A stretch of DNA of 8,785 nucleotides from JBDNFP01 sp041689775 (GCA_041689775.1 JBDNFP010000286.1:1-8785), one strand, 5' to 3'; positions 1-7,587 are shown, counted from the stretch's first letter. Made by a program: numbers and translations. Notes: a model not told the origin generated them from the letters alone.

Positions 1-117
1 AAGACTTACGCCACCAAGAGGCCGCTTGACCACAACTTCAAAAAGGACATGGGTCGCTACATCACTTTTGATGAGAAAATACCCAAATGGAATTACCTGA
101 TCAAGCCCGGAAATTGA
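1..117 (+). CDS. C-terminal tail of an unrecognised protein (5' end outside window)
   Basis: Frame 1 is open from the first base to a TGA at 115–117 and encodes 38 residues ending in NYLIKPGN. The tail is basic and aromatic-rich (Tyr, Trp, Lys, Phe) and looks like the end of a folded domain rather than random translation. No motif is left that identifies the family. It converges with the minus-strand gene that ends at 226, leaving about 108 bases between the two stops. I saw no convincing hairpin terminator in that gap. A secreted or carbohydrate-active enzyme would suit the neighbourhood, but the sequence itself does not show it. Confidence 0.55.
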   Translation, partial: KTYATKRPLDHNFKKDMGRYITFDEKIPKWNYLIKPGN

Positions 118-225
118 CCATCTTACTTTTTAATCATTCCTATGAGTCGTTTTCTTTGCGTATAGTTAACCTTTTCTGTTCAGTTTGAGGATGGCCTTTT
201 CCAGGCGTTAAGGGGATATAGGAAA

Positions 226-2703
226 TTATTCATACATCAACCAGGCCGTAGCTTCGCAATCCTGATCGGCCACAAACCGAATCCAGCGCGCCTGAAAAGC
301 CTCGGGGAAAGTAAAGTCAAAGGTCTCTCCCGGTCTCACCGTTACTTCCCGATAGGTCATGCAGGGCCCGTGCCCGATGGGGTTTACTTCTATTTTGAAG
401 GTAACTGGTTGCGCGGCTTTGTGCGATAGTTTTAAGCTTTTTTGATCGTAAAAACCAATCAGGTACGGATCGGAGGGTACGTTTGCTTTTACCGTGGTAT
501 TCTTCCAGGGTCCGCCCTGTCCGACGGGCTTGCCGAGTTTCCAGAGATCGTCAATGGTACCGGCCCAGATCTTAGCTTTGCCGTCGCTAGAAACAATCAC
601 GTGGTTGGAAGCTCTGGTAGAAGCGTCGAGTCCGGTCATGACCAGTAAGCCCCGGTACGAAGCGTAGTCATGAATACCCAGCGAATGGGAGGCTACCGGA
701 CGAATTTTGGCGTAGCCGTCGGCGTTCTCCGCGGGTAGTTCATAGAAGGTGCCATGGGCATTGAGCAGGTCGCGTTCGGTGGCTACTTCACGGTCAATCC
801 GCAGTGCCCCGTTTTGGGTTTGGGCCGTAAAAGCTTCGTTTCCTTTGGGTAAACGCCACCGCTTGCCGCTGTCATCAACAATGAGCACGGAGGCGTTATC
901 GATGGTAATGACGTTGCGAGGTATAGCGAATTTTTCCCGAATGAACTTTGCCGTGGCTGGATCTTCCTTCTTGACCAAATTCAGGGCGCTGTCCAGTTCG
1001 TAGTAGCTACTTTCGGTATAGTTTCCGTTGCTGAACTGCCCGGCGAGGAGGCCCATGGCACGGCGGTTATTGCCCAAGCCATAGATCAATCCTCCGGTAT
1101 AGCTTGATGAACCTACATTGGTTAGTCCGGTAAACATAGCATCCTTACTTTTCGGAAAGCTTGAGGTATCGGTATAATTGAAATTAACCGTTGCCGTGGT
1201 CGGTAGGTTGGTTTTTACCCTAATCCATTCTCCGGTTTCGTTGACTGCAAAATTAGCGAGTACCGCCTGACCCGCTCCAACTTCGACGGATCGGAGCGTT
1301 TCCCAATTGTTTTTCCCGTCCTTATCTACCTCAAAGTGAAACGTGGTGGATTGGGTGCCTTCGTTGAATATCCACGCCATACGATGGTTCCACCCCGCAA
1401 AGAGGAAGGGTTCGGATGTCATATTAGCCCCCACTTTTTCAGAAAGCCATACCGCTCCTTGGGCGGTAGTAGGACCGAGTTCGTCAGGTTTATCGAGGGA
1501 GGTAAACCACAAGTTGGAGTTCGATTGACCGGGACCTTCGATGTTCCCTTTGGTATTGCGCTTGTTCAAAAACTCCTTCTGTGCCGAGTCGTCGCAGCCA
1601 AATACCAAACGATCCTGCCAGCGGGTATAATCACCGATGACTTTCAGGTAGGAAGACCGGGGGCGTATGCCCGCTGTGTTTTTGGTGGTAAAAGACTGGG
1701 GGAATTTCCAGAATAGGCCGTGCATGGTCATAAGGTAGTCGGGTTGGGAGGTGGTACCTACATCCCGGATGCGGGGCCATTCGGTGTTCCAGCCGTGGGC
1801 GCCGTCGTAGCTGTGGCTGGCCTTGGGCAAGCGGTAAAAGCTCCACCCTTGTTGAGCATCTCGCACGCCCAGTAGCACCGACTTATGATCCCAGCCCGTA
1901 GCCCAGATCGGGTCAGTAGCCGGATTTGTATTTCCGTAAATACCTCCCGGACCGGTTACCTCGACAAACTGATTTCGGCGCACGACTTTCCAATCCTTGC
2001 CGTCCCATTCGGCCAGCACCCCGGCCTCGATATCAAATTGCTTCAGCGCTTCCTTGGAGGCTTCACCGTTGTTGGAGTATACGGCCACTCCCTGTCCGGA
2101 ATAGTACCCTTTGCCGTGGGCACCGGGCAGGAGTGACCCTGGCTGATTAGTTGAGATATCGTTGCCTTTTTCATGTTTCACGTTGGCGTCCTCATGAAGC
2201 ATCCTGGTTTTGAGCGTGCGTACATCCAATTCATAAAAACCCTCCTCCATGGTGGCAATCAGTAGCTTATTTTTTGGGTCGGTCAGGTGGCGGGCCAGCC
2301 CGGTGTAGCGGCCGGGGGCTTCCTTGTAGGAGATAGTCCGGACGTTGCGCTGCGCATCAATGGCGTAGGGGCCGATAAACAACTGATTGCTTTCTTGATG
2401 GATCATCCGGTTGGCGGGGGTGCCCCCCACGCTTTCCGGCCGGATTGTACTTTTCAGATCTGTTGTGATTTCGTAGAGCTTGTCCGAAGATCCAAACGGT
2501 AGGTGCGGGCCGTAGGTAATCACCCACAGGCGATTAGCCCAAGGCACAATGGCACCGGTGCCACATTCTCCCTCGTTGCTGTAATAGGCCAGGTGGGGGT
2601 AAATGCCACTGATTTGGCGGGGTTTGGACTGGGCGTATGAAATGGTACAATGGACCACAGTTAAAAGTCCTAGTAAAAGGAAGGGTTTGATACTTAGTTT
2701 CAT
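226..2703 (-). CDS. Large secreted protein of unknown function, propeller-like, with internal duplication
   Basis: This gene encodes 825 residues, ATG to TAA. The N-terminus is a signal peptide: Lys at 2 and 6, a hydrophobic core at about 8–18, and an S-Y-A|Q cleavage site after residue 24. Cys19 lacks a lipobox, so a soluble periplasmic or secreted protein is expected. Several segments look like beta-propeller blade strands (KLYEI, GFYELD, LAEWDG, SYYELD). The C-terminal part repeats the middle: residues about 199–511 match about 534–825. Landmarks are RLPK at 291 and 617, HGxF at 328 and 650, IRP at 346 and 667, and DY at 358 and 679. From about 397 to the end the match is gap-free at a fixed offset of 314 (S[DE]P[FY]L at 430/744, WIR at 493/807). 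Each copy ends in an approximately 80-residue beta-sandwich-like module. Cys781 and Cys816 occur only in the second copy and could form a disulfide. No catalytic motif is recognised. The gene starts 15 bases after the SDR stop, so the two are probably one operon. Function is unknown. Confidence 0.9.
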   Translation of the reverse strand: MKLSIKPFLLLGLLTVVHCTISYAQSKPRQISGIYPHLAYYSNEGECGTGAIVPWANRLWVITYGPHLPFGSSDKLYEITTDLKSTIRPESVGGTPANRMIHQESNQLFIGPYAIDAQRNVRTISYKEAPGRYTGLARHLTDPKNKLLIATMEEGFYELDVRTLKTRMLHEDANVKHEKGNDISTNQPGSLLPGAHGKGYYSGQGVAVYSNNGEASKEALKQFDIEAGVLAEWDGKDWKVVRRNQFVEVTGPGGIYGNTNPATDPIWATGWDHKSVLLGVRDAQQGWSFYRLPKASHSYDGAHGWNTEWPRIRDVGTTSQPDYLMTMHGLFWKFPQSFTTKNTAGIRPRSSYLKVIGDYTRWQDRLVFGCDDSAQKEFLNKRNTKGNIEGPGQSNSNLWFTSLDKPDELGPTTAQGAVWLSEKVGANMTSEPFLFAGWNHRMAWIFNEGTQSTTFHFEVDKDGKNNWETLRSVEVGAGQAVLANFAVNETGEWIRVKTNLPTTATVNFNYTDTSSFPKSKDAMFTGLTNVGSSSYTGGLIYGLGNNRRAMGLLAGQFSNGNYTESSYYELDSALNLVKKEDPATAKFIREKFAIPRNVITIDNASVLIVDDSGKRWRLPKGNEAFTAQTQNGALRIDREVATERDLLNAHGTFYELPAENADGYAKIRPVASHSLGIHDYASYRGLLVMTGLDASTRASNHVIVSSDGKAKIWAGTIDDLWKLGKPVGQGGPWKNTTVKANVPSDPYLIGFYDQKSLKLSHKAAQPVTFKIEVNPIGHGPCMTYREVTVRPGETFDFTFPEAFQARWIRFVADQDCEATAWLMYE

Positions 2704-2718
2704 GGGTAGCTTTTTATC

Positions 2719-3507
2719 TTAATCTTCAATCGTCCGATCCAAATGCACATACCCACCATCTACGTGTATTAACTGTCCCGTGGTATGGCTCGACCGATCA
2801 GATAGCAGAAACACGACCATATTGGCAATCTCTTCGGCGGTTGTCATGCGATTTTCTAGGGGTATTTTGGCGTTGATTTGATCCAGTTTTTCTTTGGGAT
2901 TAGGTAGAGACTTGATCCAGTCGGCGTACATCGGCGTGAAGCACTCGGCCACGATCACAGCGTTTACCCGGATGCTGTACGGGAGTAGCTCTACAGCCCA
3001 TTCGCGGGTAAGGGCGTTGCGCCCACCATTGGCGGCGGCGTAGGCAGAAGTCCCGCCTTGTCCGGTTTCGGCAGTCTTGGAGCCTATGTTGACGATGGAT
3101 CCTCCTCTGGCTTTTTTTAGGTAGGGTAGGGCATAGTGCGCCATCAGGTAGTAGTGTACCAGGTTTTTGTGTAGGGAAGCCATGAATGCCTCATAGCTAC
3201 CGTGTTCCAGGTCAACCCCATCGTTGACTCCGGCGTTATTAACGAGCCCATCAATTCGGCCAAATTGGGCGGCTACATCGGCAATAGCATTTGCGCATTC
3301 GTCATGCTTGGAAAGTTCGGCCGTAACGGCGTAGGCATTGCTGCCACCAGCTTCAATCCGGTGCACCGCTGCCATATTATCTTCTTCATTGCGACCAATG
3401 ATAATCGGTATAGCCCTTTCGGCGGCCAGTATCTGACAGATGCCCTCGCCAATTCCTTTGGCGCCACCTGTCACGATGATTACTTTGTCTTGAAGATTAA
3501 GGTTCAT
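2719..3507 (-). CDS. SDR-family oxidoreductase, L-fucose-dehydrogenase-like, with Asn in place of catalytic Lys
   Basis: This is a 262-residue classical short-chain dehydrogenase/reductase, a normal length for the family. The Rossmann glycine motif TGGAKGIG lies at 13–20, NNAG at 90–93, the tetrad Asn at 115, Ser143 and Tyr156, with the usual 13-residue Ser–Tyr spacing. Residues 157–160 read AAAN, so the YxxxK lysine is Asn160 (codon AAT, complement of 3028–3030). The C-terminal part (TGQGGTSAY, REWAVEL, HTTGQ, VDGGYVHLDR) resembles, from memory, the SDR group containing L-fucose dehydrogenases, which oxidise L-fucose and related sugars to lactones with NAD(P)+. Substrate assignment is inference. 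It is probably cytoplasmic and is the first gene of a unit with the 825-residue secreted protein. A minus-strand promoter candidate lies at 3602–3609. The missing Lys could mean altered or lost activity, or a water or nearby residue may substitute. Confidence 0.88.
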   Translation of the reverse strand: MNLNLQDKVIIVTGGAKGIGEGICQILAAERAIPIIIGRNEEDNMAAVHRIEAGGSNAYAVTAELSKHDECANAIADVAAQFGRIDGLVNNAGVNDGVDLEHGSYEAFMASLHKNLVHYYLMAHYALPYLKKARGGSIVNIGSKTAETGQGGTSAYAAANGGRNALTREWAVELLPYSIRVNAVIVAECFTPMYADWIKSLPNPKEKLDQINAKIPLENRMTTAEEIANMVVFLLSDRSSHTTGQLIHVDGGYVHLDRTIED

Positions 3508-3601
3508 AGCTCTGATAGGTTTGGTTACATCAGAAAAAGGAGATTACGCGTCAAATCTGCCGTAATTATTTGATTTTTTTTACGCGATGAGGCCAGTCTT
3601 G

Positions 3602-3609
3602 CAAAATTA
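3602..3609 (-). promoter_or_regulatory. Candidate Bacteroidota -7 element for the SDR operon
   Basis: On the minus strand this octamer reads TAATTTTG, an exact match to the Bacteroidota -7 consensus TAnnTTTG. It lies about 95 bases upstream of the SDR start, in the gap after the SRPBCC gene. I could not find a TTTG -33 element at the expected distance, so support is the single element plus position. Confidence 0.35.
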
Positions 3610-3666
3610 AGGCGCAAATAGGACTTGTTTTACATGCTACTATTGACCTTCTTTCGGGCCAATCAC

Positions 3667-4101
3667 TTACGCAAATAGTCGCTTGTAAATGGGTCCCCGG
3701 TAAGCAAACTGCGCCCAGAATATGGGATACATCAGGTAGTCAAAAAGTATAGAGGGAGTCCGGTATTCAATTTCATCGGCGATTAGAGTACCCTCACCAT
3801 TTTTGATCAGGCGATGTTTGTGTCGCCAGAAAGACAGAAAGAAGGGAAGTTTTTTTCCTTCATCCACAAAGTAAATCTCCTGTTCGGTTTCTTTCTGATC
3901 GATAATCAGGCTGGTCCATTTTTGCTTGAATACAATAAAGTTAAGTTCTAGCGAAACCACATCTCCCGTGAGGCTGCCGTCGAAACGTAGTAGTTTGACC
4001 GGTGGAAAAGGAGGACTAAGTTTTGTAAAAAGTGTTTCATCAAATCCTTTCCAAACGGAAGTCATTGGAGCGGCGACGGGTGTCTTAATTATGATTTTCA
4101 T
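3667..4101 (-). CDS. SRPBCC (START/Bet v1-like) family protein
   Basis: This gene encodes 144 residues with no signal peptide, so a cytoplasmic protein. The N-terminus begins with the typical short strand and helix start of SRPBCC proteins (IKTPVAAP, then SVWKGFDETLF). KLSPPFPPVKLLRFDG occupies 27–42, alternating strands follow, then LPFFLSFWRHKHR at 85–97, and a C-terminal region with two aromatic stretches (DYLMYPIFWAQFAYR) that fits the long closing helix of the fold. From memory this is a common Bacteroidota family of about 140–150 residues annotated as SRPBCC or ligand-binding; no reaction is assigned. It starts head-to-head with the ArsC-like gene across 134 bases and lies 159 bases upstream of the SDR. 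It may be transcribed separately from the SDR, since a promoter candidate sits between them. No clear promoter of its own was found. Confidence 0.8.
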   Translation of the reverse strand: MKIIIKTPVAAPMTSVWKGFDETLFTKLSPPFPPVKLLRFDGSLTGDVVSLELNFIVFKQKWTSLIIDQKETEQEIYFVDEGKKLPFFLSFWRHKHRLIKNGEGTLIADEIEYRTPSILFDYLMYPIFWAQFAYRGPIYKRLFA

Positions 4102-4138
4102 GAAGGAGAAACGGGGAAAGATGAGGAAAGGTTTAGAT

Positions 4139-4168
4139 TTTGATCCTTCAAAAAGGCGGTTATCTTTG
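4139..4168 (+). promoter_or_regulatory. Bacteroidota-type promoter upstream of the ArsC-like gene
   Basis: TTTG at 4139–4142 is followed, after an 18-base spacer, by TATCTTTG at 4161–4168. These match the -33 (TTTG) and -7 (TAnnTTTG) elements of the primary sigma factor of Bacteroidota. Transcription would start near 4174, giving a leader of about 60 bases that is A/T-rich and has no Shine-Dalgarno site before the ATG at 4236. The unit probably extends into the GH18 gene 55 bases after the ArsC-like stop. Confidence 0.65.
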
Positions 4169-4235
4169 CAAACGAACCTACTTCTTAAAAAATCTAATTA
4201 ATTATCTCAATCGAATACTTTCAATTTAAACAGAA

Positions 4236-4589
4236 ATGATAATAGTATACGGAATACCCAACTGTAATACAGTAAAGAAAGCACGTAACTGGCTCGATGA
4301 GCGGGGAGTAGCGTACGAATTTCATGACTACAAAAAGAAAGGGATCAGCCGAGAAAAGCTGGATCATTGGCTACATCAACTTCCTTGGGAGAAACTACTC
4401 AATCGGTCTGGTATGACTTGGCGGAAGCTAAGCGATGAACAGAAAAATGAAATTACCAGTGCCGATTCTGCTGCCGTTCTGATGCAGAGTAGTACCTCCA
4501 TCATTAAACGTCCTTTGATCGAAAACGCTAATGGGCAGGTTATTTCTCTCGGATTTTCCGAGAAAGAGTACGAACAGGCTTTCTCCTGA
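4236..4589 (+). CDS. ArsC/Spx/YffB-type thioredoxin-fold protein
   Basis: This gene encodes 117 residues, the standard size for the ArsC/Spx superfamily. The first strand leads into GIPNCNTVKKA (6–16), with Cys10 as the only cysteine in the protein. LLNRSG (54–59) and KRP (91–93) supply Arg57 and Arg92 at the places of the oxyanion-binding arginines of arsenate reductases. The TWRKL sequence after LLNRSG is typical of the YffB branch. Known ArsC enzymes reduce arsenate using glutathione/glutaredoxin, while many YffB-like members have no proven arsenate role. No arsenic-resistance genes (arsB, acr3, arsR) lie beside it, so a general thiol-redox or regulatory role is at least as likely. It is divergent from the SRPBCC gene and sits behind a good promoter. 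Confidence 0.88.
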   Translation: MIIVYGIPNCNTVKKARNWLDERGVAYEFHDYKKKGISREKLDHWLHQLPWEKLLNRSGMTWRKLSDEQKNEITSADSAAVLMQSSTSIIKRPLIENANGQVISLGFSEKEYEQAFS

Positions 4590-4644
4590 ACCACTTATAG
4601 TTGCCTAATTTCTAAACCATTTCAATAACTCATTCTACACTTTT

Positions 4645-5634
4645 ATGAACTGTACTAAACTACTGGCAGGGCTTTACCTTTTCTCGTTGACGCTAGCAAC
4701 GGGTTGTTCGAGTCTTCGTAAAATAGGCTCAGCATCCGATGACTTTAAGGTAGTGGGCTACTATACCCCAGGCTCAGCTGAACCAGAAAGTCTGCCCTTG
4801 GAATATTTAACCCACATTAACTATTCGTTTTCGATTCCGGCCCCCACCGGCGATACCCTAATGCCGTTGGGTAATGACGACAAGCTAAAACGACTCGTAG
4901 CCTACGCGCACAAGAATAATGGCGCCGAAGTATTTATCTCCATCGGTGGCTGGGGCATTGGTGATGGAGGTGGCGATGACAGCCGTTTTCACCGCATGGC
5001 TGAGCGGGCCGAAGGGCGGCATACTTTTGTGAAAAGTGCCCTGGAATTGGTCAGGAAATATAGTCTGGATGGAATAGACTTCGACTGGGAATACCCCGAT
5101 GAGGACAGCCGGTCAGCGGATGATTACGTGCAGCTGGTGCGGGAAATGGCCGATTCGCTCCATTCAATGAACAAAAAGCTTACGGCCGCCGTGGTGGCAA
5201 GCGGTAAGAAAGGCTACGGTACGAAGAAAGAGGCGCTTGATGCCATGGACTGGGTCAATCTGATGGCCTACGATGGCGATTACGGCGGAGATGTTCTGAA
5301 AGCTCATTCGCCCTACGCCTACGCCGTGCAGAGTATTGATTACTGGGTGAAGGAGCGCGATTTAGAGGCTTCCAAGGCGATCATCGGTCTACCGTTTTAC
5401 TCCAAAAAAGGCTTCGGACAGTTTGGCCCTACGTATCGCCAACTCATCGCCGACGGTGCCAGTGCTTACGATGATTATTGGAAAGATGCTTTTTACAACG
5501 GTATCAATACCATCGAAGCCAAAACCCGTTTGGCCAAGAGACTGGGCTTAGGTGGAGTGATGATCTGGGAAATTGGGTTGGATACCTCGGATGATACCTC
5601 ACTGTTGAAGGCTATTGACCGGGCGAAGCGGTAG
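4645..5634 (+). CDS. Glycoside hydrolase family 18 (chitinase-type) lipoprotein
   Basis: This gene encodes 329 residues. The N-terminus is a lipoprotein signal with lipobox LATGC, Cys21 being the lipidated residue. The residues after it (SSLRK) lack the acidic surface-export pattern known in some Bacteroidota, so inner-leaflet or periplasmic anchoring is as likely as surface display. The rest is a single GH18 TIM barrel: strand-1 VGYY at 37–40, SIGGW at 99–103, the catalytic motif DGIDFDWE at 142–149 with acid Glu149 (GAA, 5089–5091), MAYD at 207–210, IGLPFY at 247–252, and GVMIWEIGLD at 304–313 with the conserved late Trp308. All catalytic-motif residues are intact, so hydrolysis of beta-1,4-GlcNAc linkages (chitin or related) by substrate-assisted retention is expected. 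Endo-GlcNAcase-type specificity is not excluded. No carbohydrate-binding module is present. It is probably co-transcribed with the ArsC-like gene 55 bases upstream, although the functional link is unclear. Confidence 0.93.
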   Translation: MNCTKLLAGLYLFSLTLATGCSSLRKIGSASDDFKVVGYYTPGSAEPESLPLEYLTHINYSFSIPAPTGDTLMPLGNDDKLKRLVAYAHKNNGAEVFISIGGWGIGDGGGDDSRFHRMAERAEGRHTFVKSALELVRKYSLDGIDFDWEYPDEDSRSADDYVQLVREMADSLHSMNKKLTAAVVASGKKGYGTKKEALDAMDWVNLMAYDGDYGGDVLKAHSPYAYAVQSIDYWVKERDLEASKAIIGLPFYSKKGFGQFGPTYRQLIADGASAYDDYWKDAFYNGINTIEAKTRLAKRLGLGGVMIWEIGLDTSDDTSLLKAIDRAKR

Positions 5635-5820
5635 GTAGTTGAGGGAGTTTATGGTAGTTAAATCATGGATCGGGATTGTTTATGTCATCATTTTTTTCTG
5701 GCTTAGCTAAGTAAAAAGGGCAGAGAGATAGTCAATAGAAGATAGGGGTAAATAAAGGCTAAACTCGCCTTTGTTTTATCTACTTCTGAAATTGGTTGTC
5801 AATTTAAAAACCGGAACCTA

Positions 5821-7587
5821 ATGCGCATCGGCCGTTTATTCTCGATTGTTATTCTTTATTTCATCATTGCTTTATGGGCCAGGCCCTCCATTGCCCAGCA
5901 AACTACCACGAAGCCCAATATTATCTTCATTCTGACCGACGATCAGCGGTGGGATGCCCTGGGCTACGCGGGGAATAAGCTTGTCCATACGCCCGAAATG
6001 GATAAACTGGCCCGGCAAGGAGTATATTTCCGCAATGCTGCCGTCAGCACGCCGATTTGCGCCGCCAGCCGGGCTACGCTGTTAAGCGGAATGTACGAGC
6101 GCAGCCATCGGTACAGCTTTACCACTGGGCCTATTCGTGATGAATATATGGCCACGGCTTACCCCAAAGTACTGCGCGAGGCAGGTTACTACACGGGCTT
6201 TTTTGGGAAATTTGGGGTAAAGTATAAAGACAAAGACCAGCTTTTTGATGTCTACGAAGACTACGATCGCGGTCCGTACCCCGATCGCCGCGGCTATTAT
6301 TACAAAACCATTGACAAGGATACTGTTCACTTGACGCGTTACACGGGCCAACAAGCGCTTGACTTTATTTCGAATGCTCCGCAGGACAAACCTTTCTGTT
6401 TATCCCTGAGTTTTAGCGCTCCCCACGCCCATGATTCAGCCAAAGACCAGTACTTCTGGCAAAAGGAAACGGACAAACTTCTGGCCGATACCGAAATACC
6501 AAAGGCCGATCTGAGCGAGGATAAGTATTTTAATATGCTACCCAAAGTTGTGCGCGACGGCTTTAACCGTGTCCGTTGGTATTGGCGCTATGATACCTTG
6601 GAGAAGTACCAACACAGTGTCAAGGGCTACTACCGGATGATTGCGGGTATTGACCTGGAAATCGCCAAAATCAGGGAGCAACTTCAAAAAACCGGACAGG
6701 ATAAGAACACCATTATTATTTTGATGGGTGACAATGGCTACTTTTTAGGCGAGCGGCAGTTGGCCGGCAAGTGGCTCATGTACGACAACTCCATCCGGGT
6801 ACCACTCATTATTTACGATCCCCGGTTAGCCAAGCATCGCGATCTGGACGAAATGGCTTTGAATGTGGATGTTCCGGCTACGATCCTGGATATAGCGGGC
6901 GTGAAGGCACCCACTAAGTGGCAGGGCCAAAGTCTGTATCCTTTGGTGAAAGGCACGGCAAAAGGGTTGAAGCGCGATACTATTTTGATTGAGCATTTAT
7001 GGGAGTTTGCCAACATACCCCCCAGTGAGGGCGTGCGGACCAAGGACTGGAAGTACCTGCGCTACGTGAATGACCATTCCATTGAGGAAATGTATTCTCT
7101 GAAAAACGATCCAAAGGAGATTAACAACCTGGCGGCTAATCCAAAATACAAAAAGCAACTAAAGGCGTTACGCAAAAAGAATGACGAACTAGCCCGCCGA
7201 TTCAGCGATGGCAATGCGGCTCCTCCCATGAAGATAAGTTTAGATGCAAACTGGACTTTAAAAAACGAGGATATGCCTACCAAAGGGACACCGTTCATTT
7301 GGACACTACCCAACCACGCCGTTAGCGAGACGGCCTACCAGGTGCTGGTGTCTTCCTCATTTGAAAAAAGTGAACAGAATATTGGCGACGTCTGGGATAG
7401 CGGGGAAGTAAAAAACAAGGCCGCTGGCAGCGTTACGGGTGAGTTTGCTAACAGCCCCACCAAAGCCGGGTCAAAAGAAAAGCCCAATTTCGAGGCCAAT
7501 GCACCCTATTTCTGGAAAGTCAGGATATGGGATAAGGACAATAGGGTTTCGGAGTACTCTCCGCCACAGACCTTTCGGTTGAAGTAG
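5821..7587 (+). CDS. Secreted S1 formylglycine sulfatase with C-terminal GH78-type Ig-like domain
   Basis: This gene encodes 588 residues. The signal peptide has a hydrophobic core at about 7–20 and an S-I-A|Q cleavage site after residue 25. The sulfatase domain (about 31–465) shows the metal-binding TDDQ at 39–42, and the maturation motif CAASR at 80–84, whose Cys80 (TGC, 6058–6060) is converted to formylglycine by an anaerobic or aerobic maturase encoded elsewhere. Signature two is GYYTGFFGKFG (122–132, Lys130), followed by PHAH at 201–204, GDNG at 303–306 and GKWLMYDNSIRVPLI at 316–330. It hydrolyses sulfate esters; the substrate is unknown but a sulfated glycan is expected. Residues about 488–588 form an extra beta-sandwich: AYQVLVSSS, GDVWDSGEV, YFWKVRIWDKDNRVSEYS. 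This pattern matches the N-terminal Ig-like domain of GH78 alpha-L-rhamnosidases. The ORF ends soon after this domain, so no hydrolase domain follows. It may serve in substrate binding. The 186 bases upstream show no clear promoter or terminator. Confidence 0.94.
   Translation: MRIGRLFSIVILYFIIALWARPSIAQQTTTKPNIIFILTDDQRWDALGYAGNKLVHTPEMDKLARQGVYFRNAAVSTPICAASRATLLSGMYERSHRYSFTTGPIRDEYMATAYPKVLREAGYYTGFFGKFGVKYKDKDQLFDVYEDYDRGPYPDRRGYYYKTIDKDTVHLTRYTGQQALDFISNAPQDKPFCLSLSFSAPHAHDSAKDQYFWQKETDKLLADTEIPKADLSEDKYFNMLPKVVRDGFNRVRWYWRYDTLEKYQHSVKGYYRMIAGIDLEIAKIREQLQKTGQDKNTIIILMGDNGYFLGERQLAGKWLMYDNSIRVPLIIYDPRLAKHRDLDEMALNVDVPATILDIAGVKAPTKWQGQSLYPLVKGTAKGLKRDTILIEHLWEFANIPPSEGVRTKDWKYLRYVNDHSIEEMYSLKNDPKEINNLAANPKYKKQLKALRKKNDELARRFSDGNAAPPMKISLDANWTLKNEDMPTKGTPFIWTLPNHAVSETAYQVLVSSSFEKSEQNIGDVWDSGEVKNKAAGSVTGEFANSPTKAGSKEKPNFEANAPYFWKVRIWDKDNRVSEYSPPQTFRLK

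Noticed and set aside
118..225. Possible bidirectional terminator between the converging genes
   Set aside because: CCTTTTC occurs twice, but as a direct repeat; I found no inverted repeat followed by a T-run on either strand.
1336..1716. A 126-codon + strand open frame opposite the 825-residue secreted protein
   Set aside because: It lies wholly antisense to a gene with a signal peptide and clear internal repeats, has no recognisable motif, and its composition is what the reverse strand of a moderately G+C-rich gene gives.
3202..3573. A 123-codon + strand open frame opposite the SDR start
   Set aside because: It is antisense to the conserved Rossmann region of the SDR, and its translation has no family-like features.
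4236..4589. Arsenic-resistance operon
   Set aside because: Only a single ArsC/YffB-like gene is present. No arsenite exporter or ArsR regulator adjoins it, and the protein looks closer to the YffB branch.
4705..4722. Surface lipoprotein export signal after Cys21 of the GH18 protein
   Set aside because: The residues after the cysteine are SSLRKI, without the acidic pattern described for surface export in Bacteroidota.
5702..5711. Perfect palindrome CTTAGCTAAG between the GH18 and sulfatase genes, considered as an operator or terminator stem
   Set aside because: A ten-base A/T-rich palindrome has no loop, is preceded rather than followed by a T-run, and occurs easily by chance.
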